Below are positions 23,532-31,680 of a stretch of 53,699 nt of DNA, piece by piece. The translations under genes and the position numbers were made by a program. Within the stretch, counting starts at the first letter, position 1. Each line of letters starts with the position of its first letter. Source of the stretch: Clostridia bacterium (GTDB taxonomy: Bacteria; Bacillota; Clostridia; Christensenellales; Aristaeellaceae); the NCBI GenBank assembly GCA_017937655.1, contig JAGBDE010000045.1:1-53699 (forward strand). The letters run 5' to 3'. The notes under the pieces are model-generated. The model made no database searches, had not been told where the DNA came from, and saw only the letters and a program-made list of their open reading frames with translations.

Positions 23532-25895
23532 TCAAAAGGAAAGAACAACTTCCCGCAGGCGCTCCTTCCACCCCTGGGCGATGGGGGCCTCGTCCACCAG
23601 GCGGAGGGCGTCCTCCGGGGTGGGGGCGGCCAGGAGGGCGGAGAGAAGGGCTTCCTTGCGGTCGTAGACGTCCTCCAGGAGGGTGAGAGCCTTGGTGAGG
23701 GCCTGGGCCCGGCGCTGGTCGGGGGTGGAAACGTCGGTGACGGTCAGCTCCAGGACGGAGGTGGGCGCCCATTTTTCCAGGCGCAGGAGGGTGTAGTTGT
23801 CCTCACGGCGCAGGTAGAAGGAAGCGGGCTCGCCGTCCAGGATGACCTGGGCGCGGCCGTCCAGAATACCCCGCAGCCGCAGGGTCAGGGTGCGGACGGG
23901 CAGGATGCGGTGGGGATCGTCCGCAGAAATGGTGATGACCTGCTGGCTGGGCGACAGCTGCCGGGAGGTGAACCAGGTGGAGGCCCGGTGGCCGCCGCCA
24001 AGCTCGTGGAGGGTGTAGCTGCCACGGCCCGGGAAGCAATGCACGTCAAGATGGGCAGGCAGCGCGGTGCTGTTGCCCTGGGGCGCGCCGTCCAGGGGGA
24101 AGAACGCGCCTTCCCGGCAAAGCAAAGGGAAGGACTCCAGAGGCCGCACCATGTCCACCCAGCCGCCGCCCTGGTAGGTATCGCCGGTGAAGAAGTCCGT
24201 CCATCGGCCCTCCGGCAGCCACACCGGCATTTTGGTCAGGCCGGTGGGGTCGCTGCGGCGGGTCACAGGCGCGGCGATCATCTGTCGGCCAAACAGGTAC
24301 TGGCCGGGGCAGCGGTAGGCGTCGGGGGACTTGGGATATTCGTAGTACATGGGCTCGATCAGATTGAGGCCCCGCTCCGTGGCATCCACCGAGGCAGAGT
24401 ACAGGAAGGGGATCATGCTGTGGCGCAGCTTGAGGTATTCCCGGGCGATGAGCCCGGTGCCGCTCTGGTAGGCCGCCACGTCCTTGGTCAGGGTGCGGAC
24501 ATTGCTGGAATGCAGCCGGTTGATGGGGCTGAACACGCCGAACTGGAGAAAGCGGAGGAACAGCTGGTCGTCCTTGAAGCCCTTCATGTGGCCGCCGATA
24601 TCATGACTCCACCAGCCGTAGCCGGCGTTGGAAGCGTTGGCGGTAAATGCGGGCAGATAGCGCAGGGTGCCCCAGGTAATGTGGGTATCCCCGGAGAAGC
24701 CCAGGGGGTAGCGGTGGGAGCCGATGCCCGCGTACCGGGACAGGATCAGGCCGTCCTTTTCCCGGGCGATGTCCCGCATATGGTAATGATTGAGGCTCCA
24801 CAGGGGATCCAGGCCGTCCACCCGGGAGCTGGTGCCCTGCTGCCAGTCGATCCACCAGAAATCCACGCCGTCCCGCTCGTAGGGCTTGTGGAGCAGGTCG
24901 AAATAGGCGTTGATGAAATCGTCATTGGTGATGTCAAAGGGAATGGTCTGGCGGGTGGCCGGGTCGATGCCCATGCGCCGGGCCATTTCCGGGTATTGCT
25001 CCTCAAACCAGCGCACGCCCAGGGCAGGGTGCAGGTTCAGGGTGACGCGCAGGTTCCGGGCGTGAAGATCCCGCAGGAAGGCCTTGTAGTCTGGAAACAG
25101 CTCCCGGTTCCAGGTGTAGCCGGTCCAGCCGTCCGCGCCATCGGGCAGGTCGTGGCTGGGGTGCCAGTCCATATCCACCGTGGCCACGGTGAAGGGCACG
25201 CCCCGCTCCGCAAAGGAGTCCATCAGCGCCAGGTATTCCTCTTGGCTGTAGGCCCAGTAGCGGCTCCACCAGTTGCCCAGGGCATACCGGGGAATGAGGG
25301 GCTGGGGCCCGCAGATCTTGTACAGGGCCTGCACCGCGCCCCGGTAATCCTCCCCGTAGGCGAAAATGTACAGGTCGGTTTCCGCATGCTCCCTGGGGGC
25401 CACCTTTCCCTCTGCCGTCAGCAGCAGGGACTGGCTGTCGTCATAAAGGGCCACGCCGCTTTTGGACGTAACGCCCTTCTCCGGTTGGATGGGATGGCCG
25501 TCGCTGCGCTGGCCGTCATAGGGGTACCAGAAGTCGCCGTCGCAGCAGTCCAGGGTGCGGTAGGTGCCGGGGAAAGTTTGGTCGTTGTTCAGGGCGGCCT
25601 CCCGTCCGTCCGGGAAGATGACCCTGCTTTGGCTGAGGTCGTCCAGGAGGCGCAGTTCCACCGCGTCCGTGCGGATCAGCAGGGCGTCGTCGCCCGCATC
25701 CACCCGGTGGGCCACCGGCGGCAGATTCCGCGTCCACACCGCCTGGGTGGCAGCGTCACAAAAAAGACCCGTATCGCTTTCTTCCAGACGGAAAAGGGCA
25801 GGGGTCAGCAGGGTGATACGCCGGTTTTTCCAGCGGATGATGTTTTCTTCGCGGGCCACAGGGCAGGTTTTCACAATCAGATGATCGGCAAGCAT
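23532..25895 (-). CDS. Glycoside hydrolase family 31 (alpha-glucosidase/xylosidase type)
   Basis: A 787-residue soluble enzyme. The N-terminal beta domain is followed by a (beta/alpha)8 barrel starting near PRYALGNWWSRYWAYSQ. The catalytic nucleophile Asp is in WWIDWQQG and the acid/base Asp in GFSGDTHITW. Other GH31 markers are ATVDMDWH, SHDIGGHM and RFLQFGVFSPI. A C-terminal beta domain (DUF5110-like, with WTDFFTGDTYQGG) follows. No signal peptide, so it cleaves imported alpha-linked oligosaccharides in the cytoplasm. The WIDWQQG form differs from the WLDEAEPE form of the second GH31 at 34115, so the two probably have different substrates. A divergent AraC regulator suggests sugar-dependent control. 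Confidence 0.93.
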   Translation of the reverse strand: MLADHLIVKTCPVAREENIIRWKNRRITLLTPALFRLEESDTGLFCDAATQAVWTRNLPPVAHRVDAGDDALLIRTDAVELRLLDDLSQSRVIFPDGREAALNNDQTFPGTYRTLDCCDGDFWYPYDGQRSDGHPIQPEKGVTSKSGVALYDDSQSLLLTAEGKVAPREHAETDLYIFAYGEDYRGAVQALYKICGPQPLIPRYALGNWWSRYWAYSQEEYLALMDSFAERGVPFTVATVDMDWHPSHDLPDGADGWTGYTWNRELFPDYKAFLRDLHARNLRVTLNLHPALGVRWFEEQYPEMARRMGIDPATRQTIPFDITNDDFINAYFDLLHKPYERDGVDFWWIDWQQGTSSRVDGLDPLWSLNHYHMRDIAREKDGLILSRYAGIGSHRYPLGFSGDTHITWGTLRYLPAFTANASNAGYGWWSHDIGGHMKGFKDDQLFLRFLQFGVFSPINRLHSSNVRTLTKDVAAYQSGTGLIAREYLKLRHSMIPFLYSASVDATERGLNLIEPMYYEYPKSPDAYRCPGQYLFGRQMIAAPVTRRSDPTGLTKMPVWLPEGRWTDFFTGDTYQGGGWVDMVRPLESFPLLCREGAFFPLDGAPQGNSTALPAHLDVHCFPGRGSYTLHELGGGHRASTWFTSRQLSPSQQVITISADDPHRILPVRTLTLRLRGILDGRAQVILDGEPASFYLRREDNYTLLRLEKWAPTSVLELTVTDVSTPDQRRAQALTKALTLLEDVYDRKEALLSALLAAPTPEDALRLVDEAPIAQGWKERLREVVLSF

Positions 25896-25911
25896 AAGGC
25901 ACCTCCATCTA

Positions 25912-25979
25912 TTGACTTGATATCATTTTACTGCTAAAATTCAAACCAATGATATAGATATTTTGTGAAAAAGTATCAA
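25912..25979. promoter_or_regulatory. Divergent promoters of GH31 and AraC genes
   Basis: Plus strand (AraC): TTGACT (25912-25917), 17-base spacer, TAAAAT (25935-25940). Minus strand (GH31): TTGATA (25974-25979), 17-base spacer, TATATC (25951-25956). The two overlap. TGATATCA (25918-25925) is a perfect palindrome and may be an operator. Confidence 0.6.
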
Positions 25980-25999
25980 TATTCTTGGAAGGTGATCCC

Positions 26000-26836
26000 A
26001 TGAGCGAGTTTTTCCACGAGGTCAAGCCCCGGGGCAGCGAGCATTTTCCCTTTGAGCTGTACCACACGCCCAAGGAATGGCCCTGGATTTTTCCCGACCA
26101 TTGGCACGAGGAAATGGAAATTTTCCTGGTGACCTGCGGCAGGATCGAGCTGGTGCTGGACGGCAAGGCGGTGGAACTGGGCCCGGGCGACGTGGCGCTC
26201 ATCAATCCGGGGCAGATTCACGGCTATCGTTCCCTGACCGACGGCGCGGGCTACGAAGCATACGTCTTCCCCCTGGAGCACCTGCTCTTCGCCTCTGAGG
26301 ACGACGACCAGCTGGACGGCCTGCGGCCTTTGGTTGAGGGCAAGATGGGCTTTCCCCTCTTCCTGCCCCGGGAACCTGCGCTTCAGGGCCTCATCAGAAG
26401 CATTCTGGAGGTGAACACCCTCAAGGAGCCGGGCTTTCAGCTTTTGACCAAGGCCTACCTTCTGCAGCTGGTGGTGGCGCTGGCCCAGCGGTCTGCCCTC
26501 ACCCCCATGCCCGCCTCCCGCCACAACGACATCTGCCGCCACATCCTGCGCTACATTCAGCAGCACTATACGGAGAAGATCTCCGTGTCGGATATTGCCG
26601 CCGAGGTAGGCCTTTCGTCCACGTATTTCAGCGCCTTTTTCACCCAACACTTTTCCCAACGCTTTTCCGACTACCTCTGCACCTACCGCATCGCCCAGAG
26701 CTGCCTGCTCCTGGACTCCACCGCCCTTTCCGTCACCGCGGTGGCCCTGGCCGTAGGCTTCAGCTCCGGCAGCTATTTCATCCAGCGTTTCCGCAGGGAA
26801 AAGGGCATGACGCCATATGCGTACAGGAATAGGTAA
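26000..26836 (+). CDS. AraC-family transcriptional regulator with cupin domain
   Basis: A 278-residue regulator. I start it at ATG 26000 (GGAAGGTG upstream); an in-frame TTG at 25985 is possible. The N-terminal half is a cupin-like sugar-sensing domain with HWHEEMEIFLV and GDVALINPGQIHGY. The C-terminal ~100 residues hold the two AraC helix-turn-helix motifs (ISVSDIAAEVGLSSTYFSAF and LSVTAVALAVGFSSGSYFIQ). It is divergent from the GH31 gene at 23532-25895 and most likely controls it in response to a sugar. Confidence 0.93.
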   Translation: MSEFFHEVKPRGSEHFPFELYHTPKEWPWIFPDHWHEEMEIFLVTCGRIELVLDGKAVELGPGDVALINPGQIHGYRSLTDGAGYEAYVFPLEHLLFASEDDDQLDGLRPLVEGKMGFPLFLPREPALQGLIRSILEVNTLKEPGFQLLTKAYLLQLVVALAQRSALTPMPASRHNDICRHILRYIQQHYTEKISVSDIAAEVGLSSTYFSAFFTQHFSQRFSDYLCTYRIAQSCLLLDSTALSVTAVALAVGFSSGSYFIQRFRREKGMTPYAYRNR

Positions 26837-26837
26837 A

Positions 26838-26917
26838 GTACTTTTCTTTTTCTAAGAAAAAGAAAAGAAGCAAAAGAAAACTGGCTTCTACCCAGGTTGA
26901 TGGGTGGAAGCCAGTTT
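26838..26917 (+). repeat. Palindromic intergenic repeat, copy C (left half only)
   Basis: The left hairpin (GTACTTTTCTTTTTCTAAG... type) and the CTGGCTTC/GAAGCCAG hairpin are present. The conserved block and right hairpin are missing. It sits just after the AraC stop and before the end of the convergent DUF1015 gene, where it may act as a two-way terminator. Confidence 0.85.
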
Positions 26918-26929
26918 GAATATGTGGAA

Positions 26930-28180
26930 TTATCTTACAATTTTCCGGCACTCCATGTAGTACCGCTTCTCGTTGGCCTCGCCCATGGAGAAGGTCTTCC
27001 GGGGCAGGGCGCCCAGCTGGCGGATCTGCTCAAAGAACAGGGCCTTGTCCGGCTTGGGCAGCAGGAAGCCAATGGTGTTGGGTTGGGCGGCCAGCTGGCG
27101 GACGGTGTCCTCGCCGTGGATGTAGTCCAGGGTCACGCCGGGATGGGACTTCATCCAGTCGTCCAGGAAGATCTGCAGATCGCCCACGGCCAGCTGGTGG
27201 CTGGTGGGGATGGCGATGGTCACTTCCTTGCCCTCGTACACCAAAGTGATGTTCTGGCTTTCGTCCGGGTCGATGAGCTGACCCCTGTGGGCCACGGCAA
27301 AGGCCTGCAGGTCATTGAGAAGCTGATCGCCGTCGTAGCCGAAGAGCACCCGGTGGATGGGTTCAAACTGGAGGGCGTCGTCGTAGATGTTCTCGATCTC
27401 CACCATGGCAAAGCGGGCGGGATGGGTGACGGTCTCGGCGGGGGTGAGGGTGGGGCGAACGGTCTCCCAGATGGCCTTGGCGGTGGCCAGGCTGTGGTTG
27501 CCGTCGCCCACGGCGAACAGCATGGGATCCTGGCCGCCGGAAAGCCGCTCCAGGGCGGCGTACAGGGCCTGGATGTCCGCAGCGTCGGTGACGGCGTAGC
27601 CCACCAGGTGGCCGCCGTTCATCATCAGGGGGAAGTCGTACAGCTTCTCAAGCTGGTCCCGCTTTTCGTACAGGGGCTCCACCACGCTGCGCATGGGGTC
27701 GTCCATGAGGAGCATCACGTGGGCGGATTCCAGGGGCGCGCCCTGGCGGATCTTGACCCGGGGCGGGATGCGCTCGAAAATGGTGCCTTCGCTGGCCCGA
27801 ACCAGAGGCTTGGAGCCGGGCTTGTTGTCATAGGTTTCCAGATCCAGGAGGCACACCAGGCCCAGCCGGGCGCCGGTGGGGGTGATGCGCTCCACCAGCA
27901 CAAAGCCCTGCTGCACGGCGGGAACCAGAGTGCCGTCCGCCACGTACTGGGCCATGGTCTGATGGATGCCGGGGATCAGCTGGGCGGATTTGTCCAGGTA
28001 GCATTCCGGCAGGATCATCCGGTAAGCGGAGGGCTTGCTGCCCACCTGCAGCTCCACCTGCTGCCAGTATTCCGGCTGAGAGGTGTACTGGTCGCAGGCC
28101 ACGCAGGCCCAGGCGGTAAGATCGGTGCCGTTCTTGGGCAGCAGAAGCTGACCGGGGTAAATGCAGGGGTTGAAGGCCAT
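26930..28180 (-). CDS. DUF1015 family protein
   Basis: A 416-residue soluble protein with AGGAGG seven bases before its ATG. It carries the family landmarks CDQYTS near residue 30, a FERIPPRVKIRQGAPLE stretch near 140, and the VGDGNHSLATAK motif near 225. The GDGNHS box resembles a ParB-like nucleotide-binding motif, and the family is sometimes placed near ParB/sulfiredoxin-type folds. Its function is not established. It follows the pseudosortase gene by 19 bases on the same strand and may be co-transcribed. Confidence 0.92.
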   Translation of the reverse strand: MAFNPCIYPGQLLLPKNGTDLTAWACVACDQYTSQPEYWQQVELQVGSKPSAYRMILPECYLDKSAQLIPGIHQTMAQYVADGTLVPAVQQGFVLVERITPTGARLGLVCLLDLETYDNKPGSKPLVRASEGTIFERIPPRVKIRQGAPLESAHVMLLMDDPMRSVVEPLYEKRDQLEKLYDFPLMMNGGHLVGYAVTDAADIQALYAALERLSGGQDPMLFAVGDGNHSLATAKAIWETVRPTLTPAETVTHPARFAMVEIENIYDDALQFEPIHRVLFGYDGDQLLNDLQAFAVAHRGQLIDPDESQNITLVYEGKEVTIAIPTSHQLAVGDLQIFLDDWMKSHPGVTLDYIHGEDTVRQLAAQPNTIGFLLPKPDKALFFEQIRQLGALPRKTFSMGEANEKRYYMECRKIVR

Positions 28181-28199
28181 GGGAAATTCCTCCTAACAA

Positions 28200-30521
28200 T
28201 CAGGGAATGGTCTCGCCGTCGCGGAGCATGCGGAACAGAAGCACCATGCACTGTCCGTCCGGGCTGCTGCTGACGGTGGCTAAGGTAAGCAGACGGTCCG
28301 AGGGGAGCACGTCCACCGGGAAGTAGTACAGGCTGCGGCTGCGGACGTCCTCCACAAAGGCCAGCATATCGGCGTCCGTGGAGAAGCGGAGCTTGTCCGC
28401 AAAGGAGAGATAACCGGCGCTGGAGCGATCCGTATCCGCTGCCACCACCGCAAAGAGCACGTAGCTTTCTTCTTCGAAGAGGGTGGTCAGGGTGGCAAAG
28501 GCGTGCTCCCCGCAGAAGGTGGCGCCGCCGGAGCGGTACTGCCACAGCAGGTTGAAGCCCTTGCCCTGGGCGGAGTCGCTGGCGCGGAGCAGCATGTTTT
28601 CCGGCGGAATTTGAAGGCTGACCTGCTCCGCCATGTACACCGATCCGCCGGGGGAGGCGGTGCCGCGGTAATTGCGGGACAGGTAGCTGCCGGAGGAGGA
28701 CTGCACCACAATTTCATCCAGAAGGCCGGGAATGACCAGGCGGCCCTTCACGTCCGGGTATTCCTTGTTCAGCTCCTCCATGGCGGGGAGCATGTCCGTG
28801 AGGGGGTTGTCCGGGTAACGCAGCAGGCGGCTGCGGGCCGGAGCGGTGGTGGCTGCATCTGCGCCATCGTCGGCCCCCACAGCGTTTTGCTCATCCGAGG
28901 GCATGGCCGTTGGCGTAGCGGTGGGCAAGGGCGTGGGGGTGTTCGTAGGGGGGAGGGTCTGCCCTGGGGGCGGAAGATCCACCCGGATGGCGGCGTCCTG
29001 GGGGGAATAGCCGTGGGAATCCCAGTATTCCTGCTGATGCCGCTGCATATCGGTCTGGTTATCGGTAAAGGACTTGATGGCCCGCCCTGCGGCGATGATC
29101 AGGAACAGGAAGATAAGCGCAACAACAATGATGCCAATGGTGCCGATCAGCTCCCGGGTGATCTTGAACCGGGGTTTTTCGGCGCCGTCTGCGGGGTGCT
29201 GCTGGGCCTTGTCCTGCTTTTTGGCCTTTGGCTTTTTCTGGGGCGTGTATGCAGGCACGGGCCGGGTGTGGGCGGCAGCCTCCTGCATGGGGGCGGCTGC
29301 CTGCTGGCCCATCTGGGCGTACTGGCGGTACAGTTCCTCCTGCTTGGCAGGATCCTGAGGGCCGTAGCCTTCCTGGGGCATGGCAAAATCGCCGTAGGGC
29401 ATGGGATCCATCTCCTGGGCCGATTCCGCCGGGGGCGTGACCGGGGGATAGGGATCCGTGAAGTCCTGGTAGGAATCCATGGGGAATTCCGGCTGGGGAT
29501 AGGGGTTCACCGGGGGCATGAAGCCTTCCTCGCTGGGGAGGGTGAAGCCGGAGGTCATGGGCACGCCGCCGGGGGTAAAGCCCTCGTCATGGGTGGGCAG
29601 GAAGGAGAAATCGTCCTGGGGGATATCCGCCTGGCCGGCGGCGTAGGCCGCGCCCATCTGGAAGGCGTTCAGACCGAAGGGGTCGCTGCCGTCGTCCTCC
29701 AGGGTAAAGCCGCTGTGCTGGGGCACAGAGCCGGGCACGGAATCCGGGTCGAAATTGTTGTACTCCAGGTACGGAGCGGGATGGGCATAGAGGGGGTCGT
29801 CCTGCCAGGGATCCTCGGCCGGCGGGGCCGGAGGCTGCTGGGCGTGGGGCGCGGCGGAGTAGAGAGGCTCGGTTTCCGGCTCTTCCGTTTCCGCGGCATG
29901 CCGATCCCTGCGGCTTCTGCGCCGGGGTTTCTCCTCCTCCGCTTTGGCAGAGGATTCCGGCTGGATGGCTGCGTCGTCGTCCTCTTCCGGGGAGGAATCC
30001 CCAAAGAACACCGGCATGCCAAAGCCCCGCATGGGCCGGACGCCGGGGGTCTCCGCAGGGGCGTCCATGGGGGGGATGTACTGGTCCGCGTCGTCATCGT
30101 CCATATGGTTGGGCTGGAAGGGAGCGGGCTCTGCCGGCGCGTCCATGGGCGGCAGGTAGAAGTCTTCCTCGTCCTCGGTTTCCGGGGCCTGGAAGGAGGG
30201 CGGGGTGAAGGATGGGGACTGGGGCTCCGCAAAAGAGGGAGTGCGCCACAGGCTGCCGGATGCGGCAGGGGCGGTGCGCTCGCCCAGGCGGGAAAACGCC
30301 GATGTATCCTCCATGGCGGAGGGTTTTTTCAGAAGGGGCGGGATGGCCGGCCGCTCCGGATCCATGTACTGGCTGGACGCGGAGGAAAGCGCGCTGCCGC
30401 CGTACCGCTGCCCGGGGGTCAGGATGGGCGCGGTCATGGGCCGGAGGGTCTTTTTTTGCGCAGGCTCGGCTTCCTGATGGAAACCCACCCGCTTGAAGGG
30501 GTTCTGGTTTTCTTCGTACAT
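28200..30521 (-). CDS. Single-pass membrane protein with catalytically dead sortase-B-like domain
   Basis: A 773-residue protein. The first ~450 residues are disordered, very rich in Pro, Glu, Asp and Met, with repeated PPMDAPAE motifs, and should lie in the cytoplasm. One TM segment follows (about 457-478), then a Thr/Pro linker (about 520-580) and an extracellular domain (about 590-765). That domain follows the class B sortase order: LNKEYPDVKGRLVIPG, then YLSRNYRG, GGSVYMAE, a FATLTTLF segment, YVLFAVVAAD, LTLATVSSS and MVLLFRML. The catalytic His site (YGHN) reads NMLLRASD, and the catalytic Cys of TLSTC is Val750; only the Arg (764) remains. It is therefore probably a pseudoenzyme, perhaps a cell-wall sensor or scaffold. 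The sortase assignment is my pattern reading. Confidence 0.72.
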   Translation of the reverse strand: MYEENQNPFKRVGFHQEAEPAQKKTLRPMTAPILTPGQRYGGSALSSASSQYMDPERPAIPPLLKKPSAMEDTSAFSRLGERTAPAASGSLWRTPSFAEPQSPSFTPPSFQAPETEDEEDFYLPPMDAPAEPAPFQPNHMDDDDADQYIPPMDAPAETPGVRPMRGFGMPVFFGDSSPEEDDDAAIQPESSAKAEEEKPRRRSRRDRHAAETEEPETEPLYSAAPHAQQPPAPPAEDPWQDDPLYAHPAPYLEYNNFDPDSVPGSVPQHSGFTLEDDGSDPFGLNAFQMGAAYAAGQADIPQDDFSFLPTHDEGFTPGGVPMTSGFTLPSEEGFMPPVNPYPQPEFPMDSYQDFTDPYPPVTPPAESAQEMDPMPYGDFAMPQEGYGPQDPAKQEELYRQYAQMGQQAAAPMQEAAAHTRPVPAYTPQKKPKAKKQDKAQQHPADGAEKPRFKITRELIGTIGIIVVALIFLFLIIAAGRAIKSFTDNQTDMQRHQQEYWDSHGYSPQDAAIRVDLPPPGQTLPPTNTPTPLPTATPTAMPSDEQNAVGADDGADAATTAPARSRLLRYPDNPLTDMLPAMEELNKEYPDVKGRLVIPGLLDEIVVQSSSGSYLSRNYRGTASPGGSVYMAEQVSLQIPPENMLLRASDSAQGKGFNLLWQYRSGGATFCGEHAFATLTTLFEEESYVLFAVVAADTDRSSAGYLSFADKLRFSTDADMLAFVEDVRSRSLYYFPVDVLPSDRLLTLATVSSSPDGQCMVLLFRMLRDGETIP

Positions 30522-30561
30522 GGGCCTGCGCCTCCTTTCGTGTATGGATGAGAGAGAAAAA

Positions 30562-30927
30562 TCAGAGGAACTCTGCGAAGCGGAGCAAAGCGGCCTTGCT
30601 GCCCTTCAATTGCAGCTTGCCGCGGAGCAAAGCCGTCAGCGGCTTTTGCTTGCGCAGGAAGATGTCCATCATATCCTTTTCCGTAGCGGTGACGATGCAG
30701 TCTGCTTCGTCCAGTTCCGTCTTTTCAAAATACTGGCCGTCCACCAGGGAGAAGGCCTTGCACAGGCCCGTATCGCTGACGCAGAACCGGTAGGCGTAGG
30801 TGATGCCCTTCAGCTCGCTTTCGTTGCGGCTCAAAACATCGCCCACAGCGTCCAGCAGCTGCTTGAGGCTTGCGCCATCCTGGGCGGTCAGCAGTACTTC
30901 CTTGATCTGAGCTTTGATCACGCTCAT
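30562..30927 (-). CDS. SCP2 sterol-binding-like domain protein
   Basis: A 121-residue protein starting at ATG 30927; upstream in-frame ATG 30969 lies inside the phosphatase gene. The pattern ITYAYRF, KAFSLVDGQYFEKTE, DCIVTATEKDMMDIFLRKQ and ALLRGKLQLKGSKAALLRF matches the SCP2 fold, which makes a hydrophobic lipid-binding pocket. It follows the tyrosine phosphatase by seven bases, so the two are co-transcribed. Ligand unknown. Confidence 0.8.
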   Translation of the reverse strand: MSVIKAQIKEVLLTAQDGASLKQLLDAVGDVLSRNESELKGITYAYRFCVSDTGLCKAFSLVDGQYFEKTELDEADCIVTATEKDMMDIFLRKQKPLTALLRGKLQLKGSKAALLRFAEFL

Positions 30928-30934
30928 TTTGCCT

Positions 30935-31381
30935 TCAGCTCCTTTCCAGCCTGTCCAAAAGGGCGGCACAGCCCCGGTTCACATCCTGCCAGGTGGCTTC
31001 AAAGTCACCGGTGTACCAGGGATCCGCCACATCCCGGCCGTCCTCGCAAAAACTGAGCAGCTTGTACAGCTTGCCCTCCGGGTCGCCGGGGAAAAGACGT
31101 TCCAGGTTGTGCATGTTCCACTCGTCCATGCCGATGATCAGGTCAAACTCCTGATAATCCTGCCGGGTGATCTGCCGGGCGGTTTTGCCCTTGCAGCTGA
31201 TGCCGTGCTCGCTCAGCTTGCGGCGGGTGCCGGGGTGGACGGGATTGCCCAGCTCCTCGGTGCTGGTGGCGGCGGATTCCACATGGATGTCCAGGCGGCG
31301 CTGCTTCACCATTTCCTTCATGACGAACTCGGCCATGGGGCTGCGGCAGATGTTGCCGTGGCAAACAAACAGAATATGCAT
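30935..31381 (-). CDS. Low-molecular-weight protein-tyrosine phosphatase
   Basis: A 148-residue enzyme starting MHILFVCHGNICRSPMAE at 31381 with GGAGG five bases upstream. The CHGNICRS P-loop holds the nucleophile Cys and Arg, and DPWYTGDF near residue 120 supplies the general acid Asp. In many Bacillota such phosphatases act on tyrosine kinases of polysaccharide synthesis. A polyprenyl sugar transferase lies divergently next to it, which fits, but no tyrosine kinase is in the window. The frame is open further upstream but without a ribosome site. Confidence 0.93.
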   Translation of the reverse strand: MHILFVCHGNICRSPMAEFVMKEMVKQRRLDIHVESAATSTEELGNPVHPGTRRKLSEHGISCKGKTARQITRQDYQEFDLIIGMDEWNMHNLERLFPGDPEGKLYKLLSFCEDGRDVADPWYTGDFEATWQDVNRGCAALLDRLERS

Positions 31382-31580
31382 ACATTCCTCCAAAAAATGA
31401 AGCAAGGCCTGCGCGGTGCAAGGTAGGGTGCGCCGGGCAGACCTTGGCAATTCTATTTTACCATAGAGCCGGAATTTTTTCCATCCGGTAGGAAAGTTTT
31501 TCTGCGGTATGTTTTTGGGGGTTGGCAAAGCCCCCTATTATGCCTTTTATTCTTTATACAAAATATCATTACACTTCCAG

Positions 31581-31609
31581 TTGACGAGTCATAACAAAGG
31601 ATGTAGAAT
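31581..31609 (+). promoter_or_regulatory. Promoter of the sugar transferase pair
   Basis: -35 TTGACG (31581-31586), 17-base spacer, -10 TAGAAT (31604-31609). It supports translation from ATG 31681 rather than TTG 31624, which would lie only about eight bases after transcription start. Confidence 0.65.
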
Positions 31610-31680
31610 TATTATGGATTTGTTTGCATAATCAGCTTAACATCGTTTCCAGAAAATCCAGCAAAATGGAGTTGAACGAT

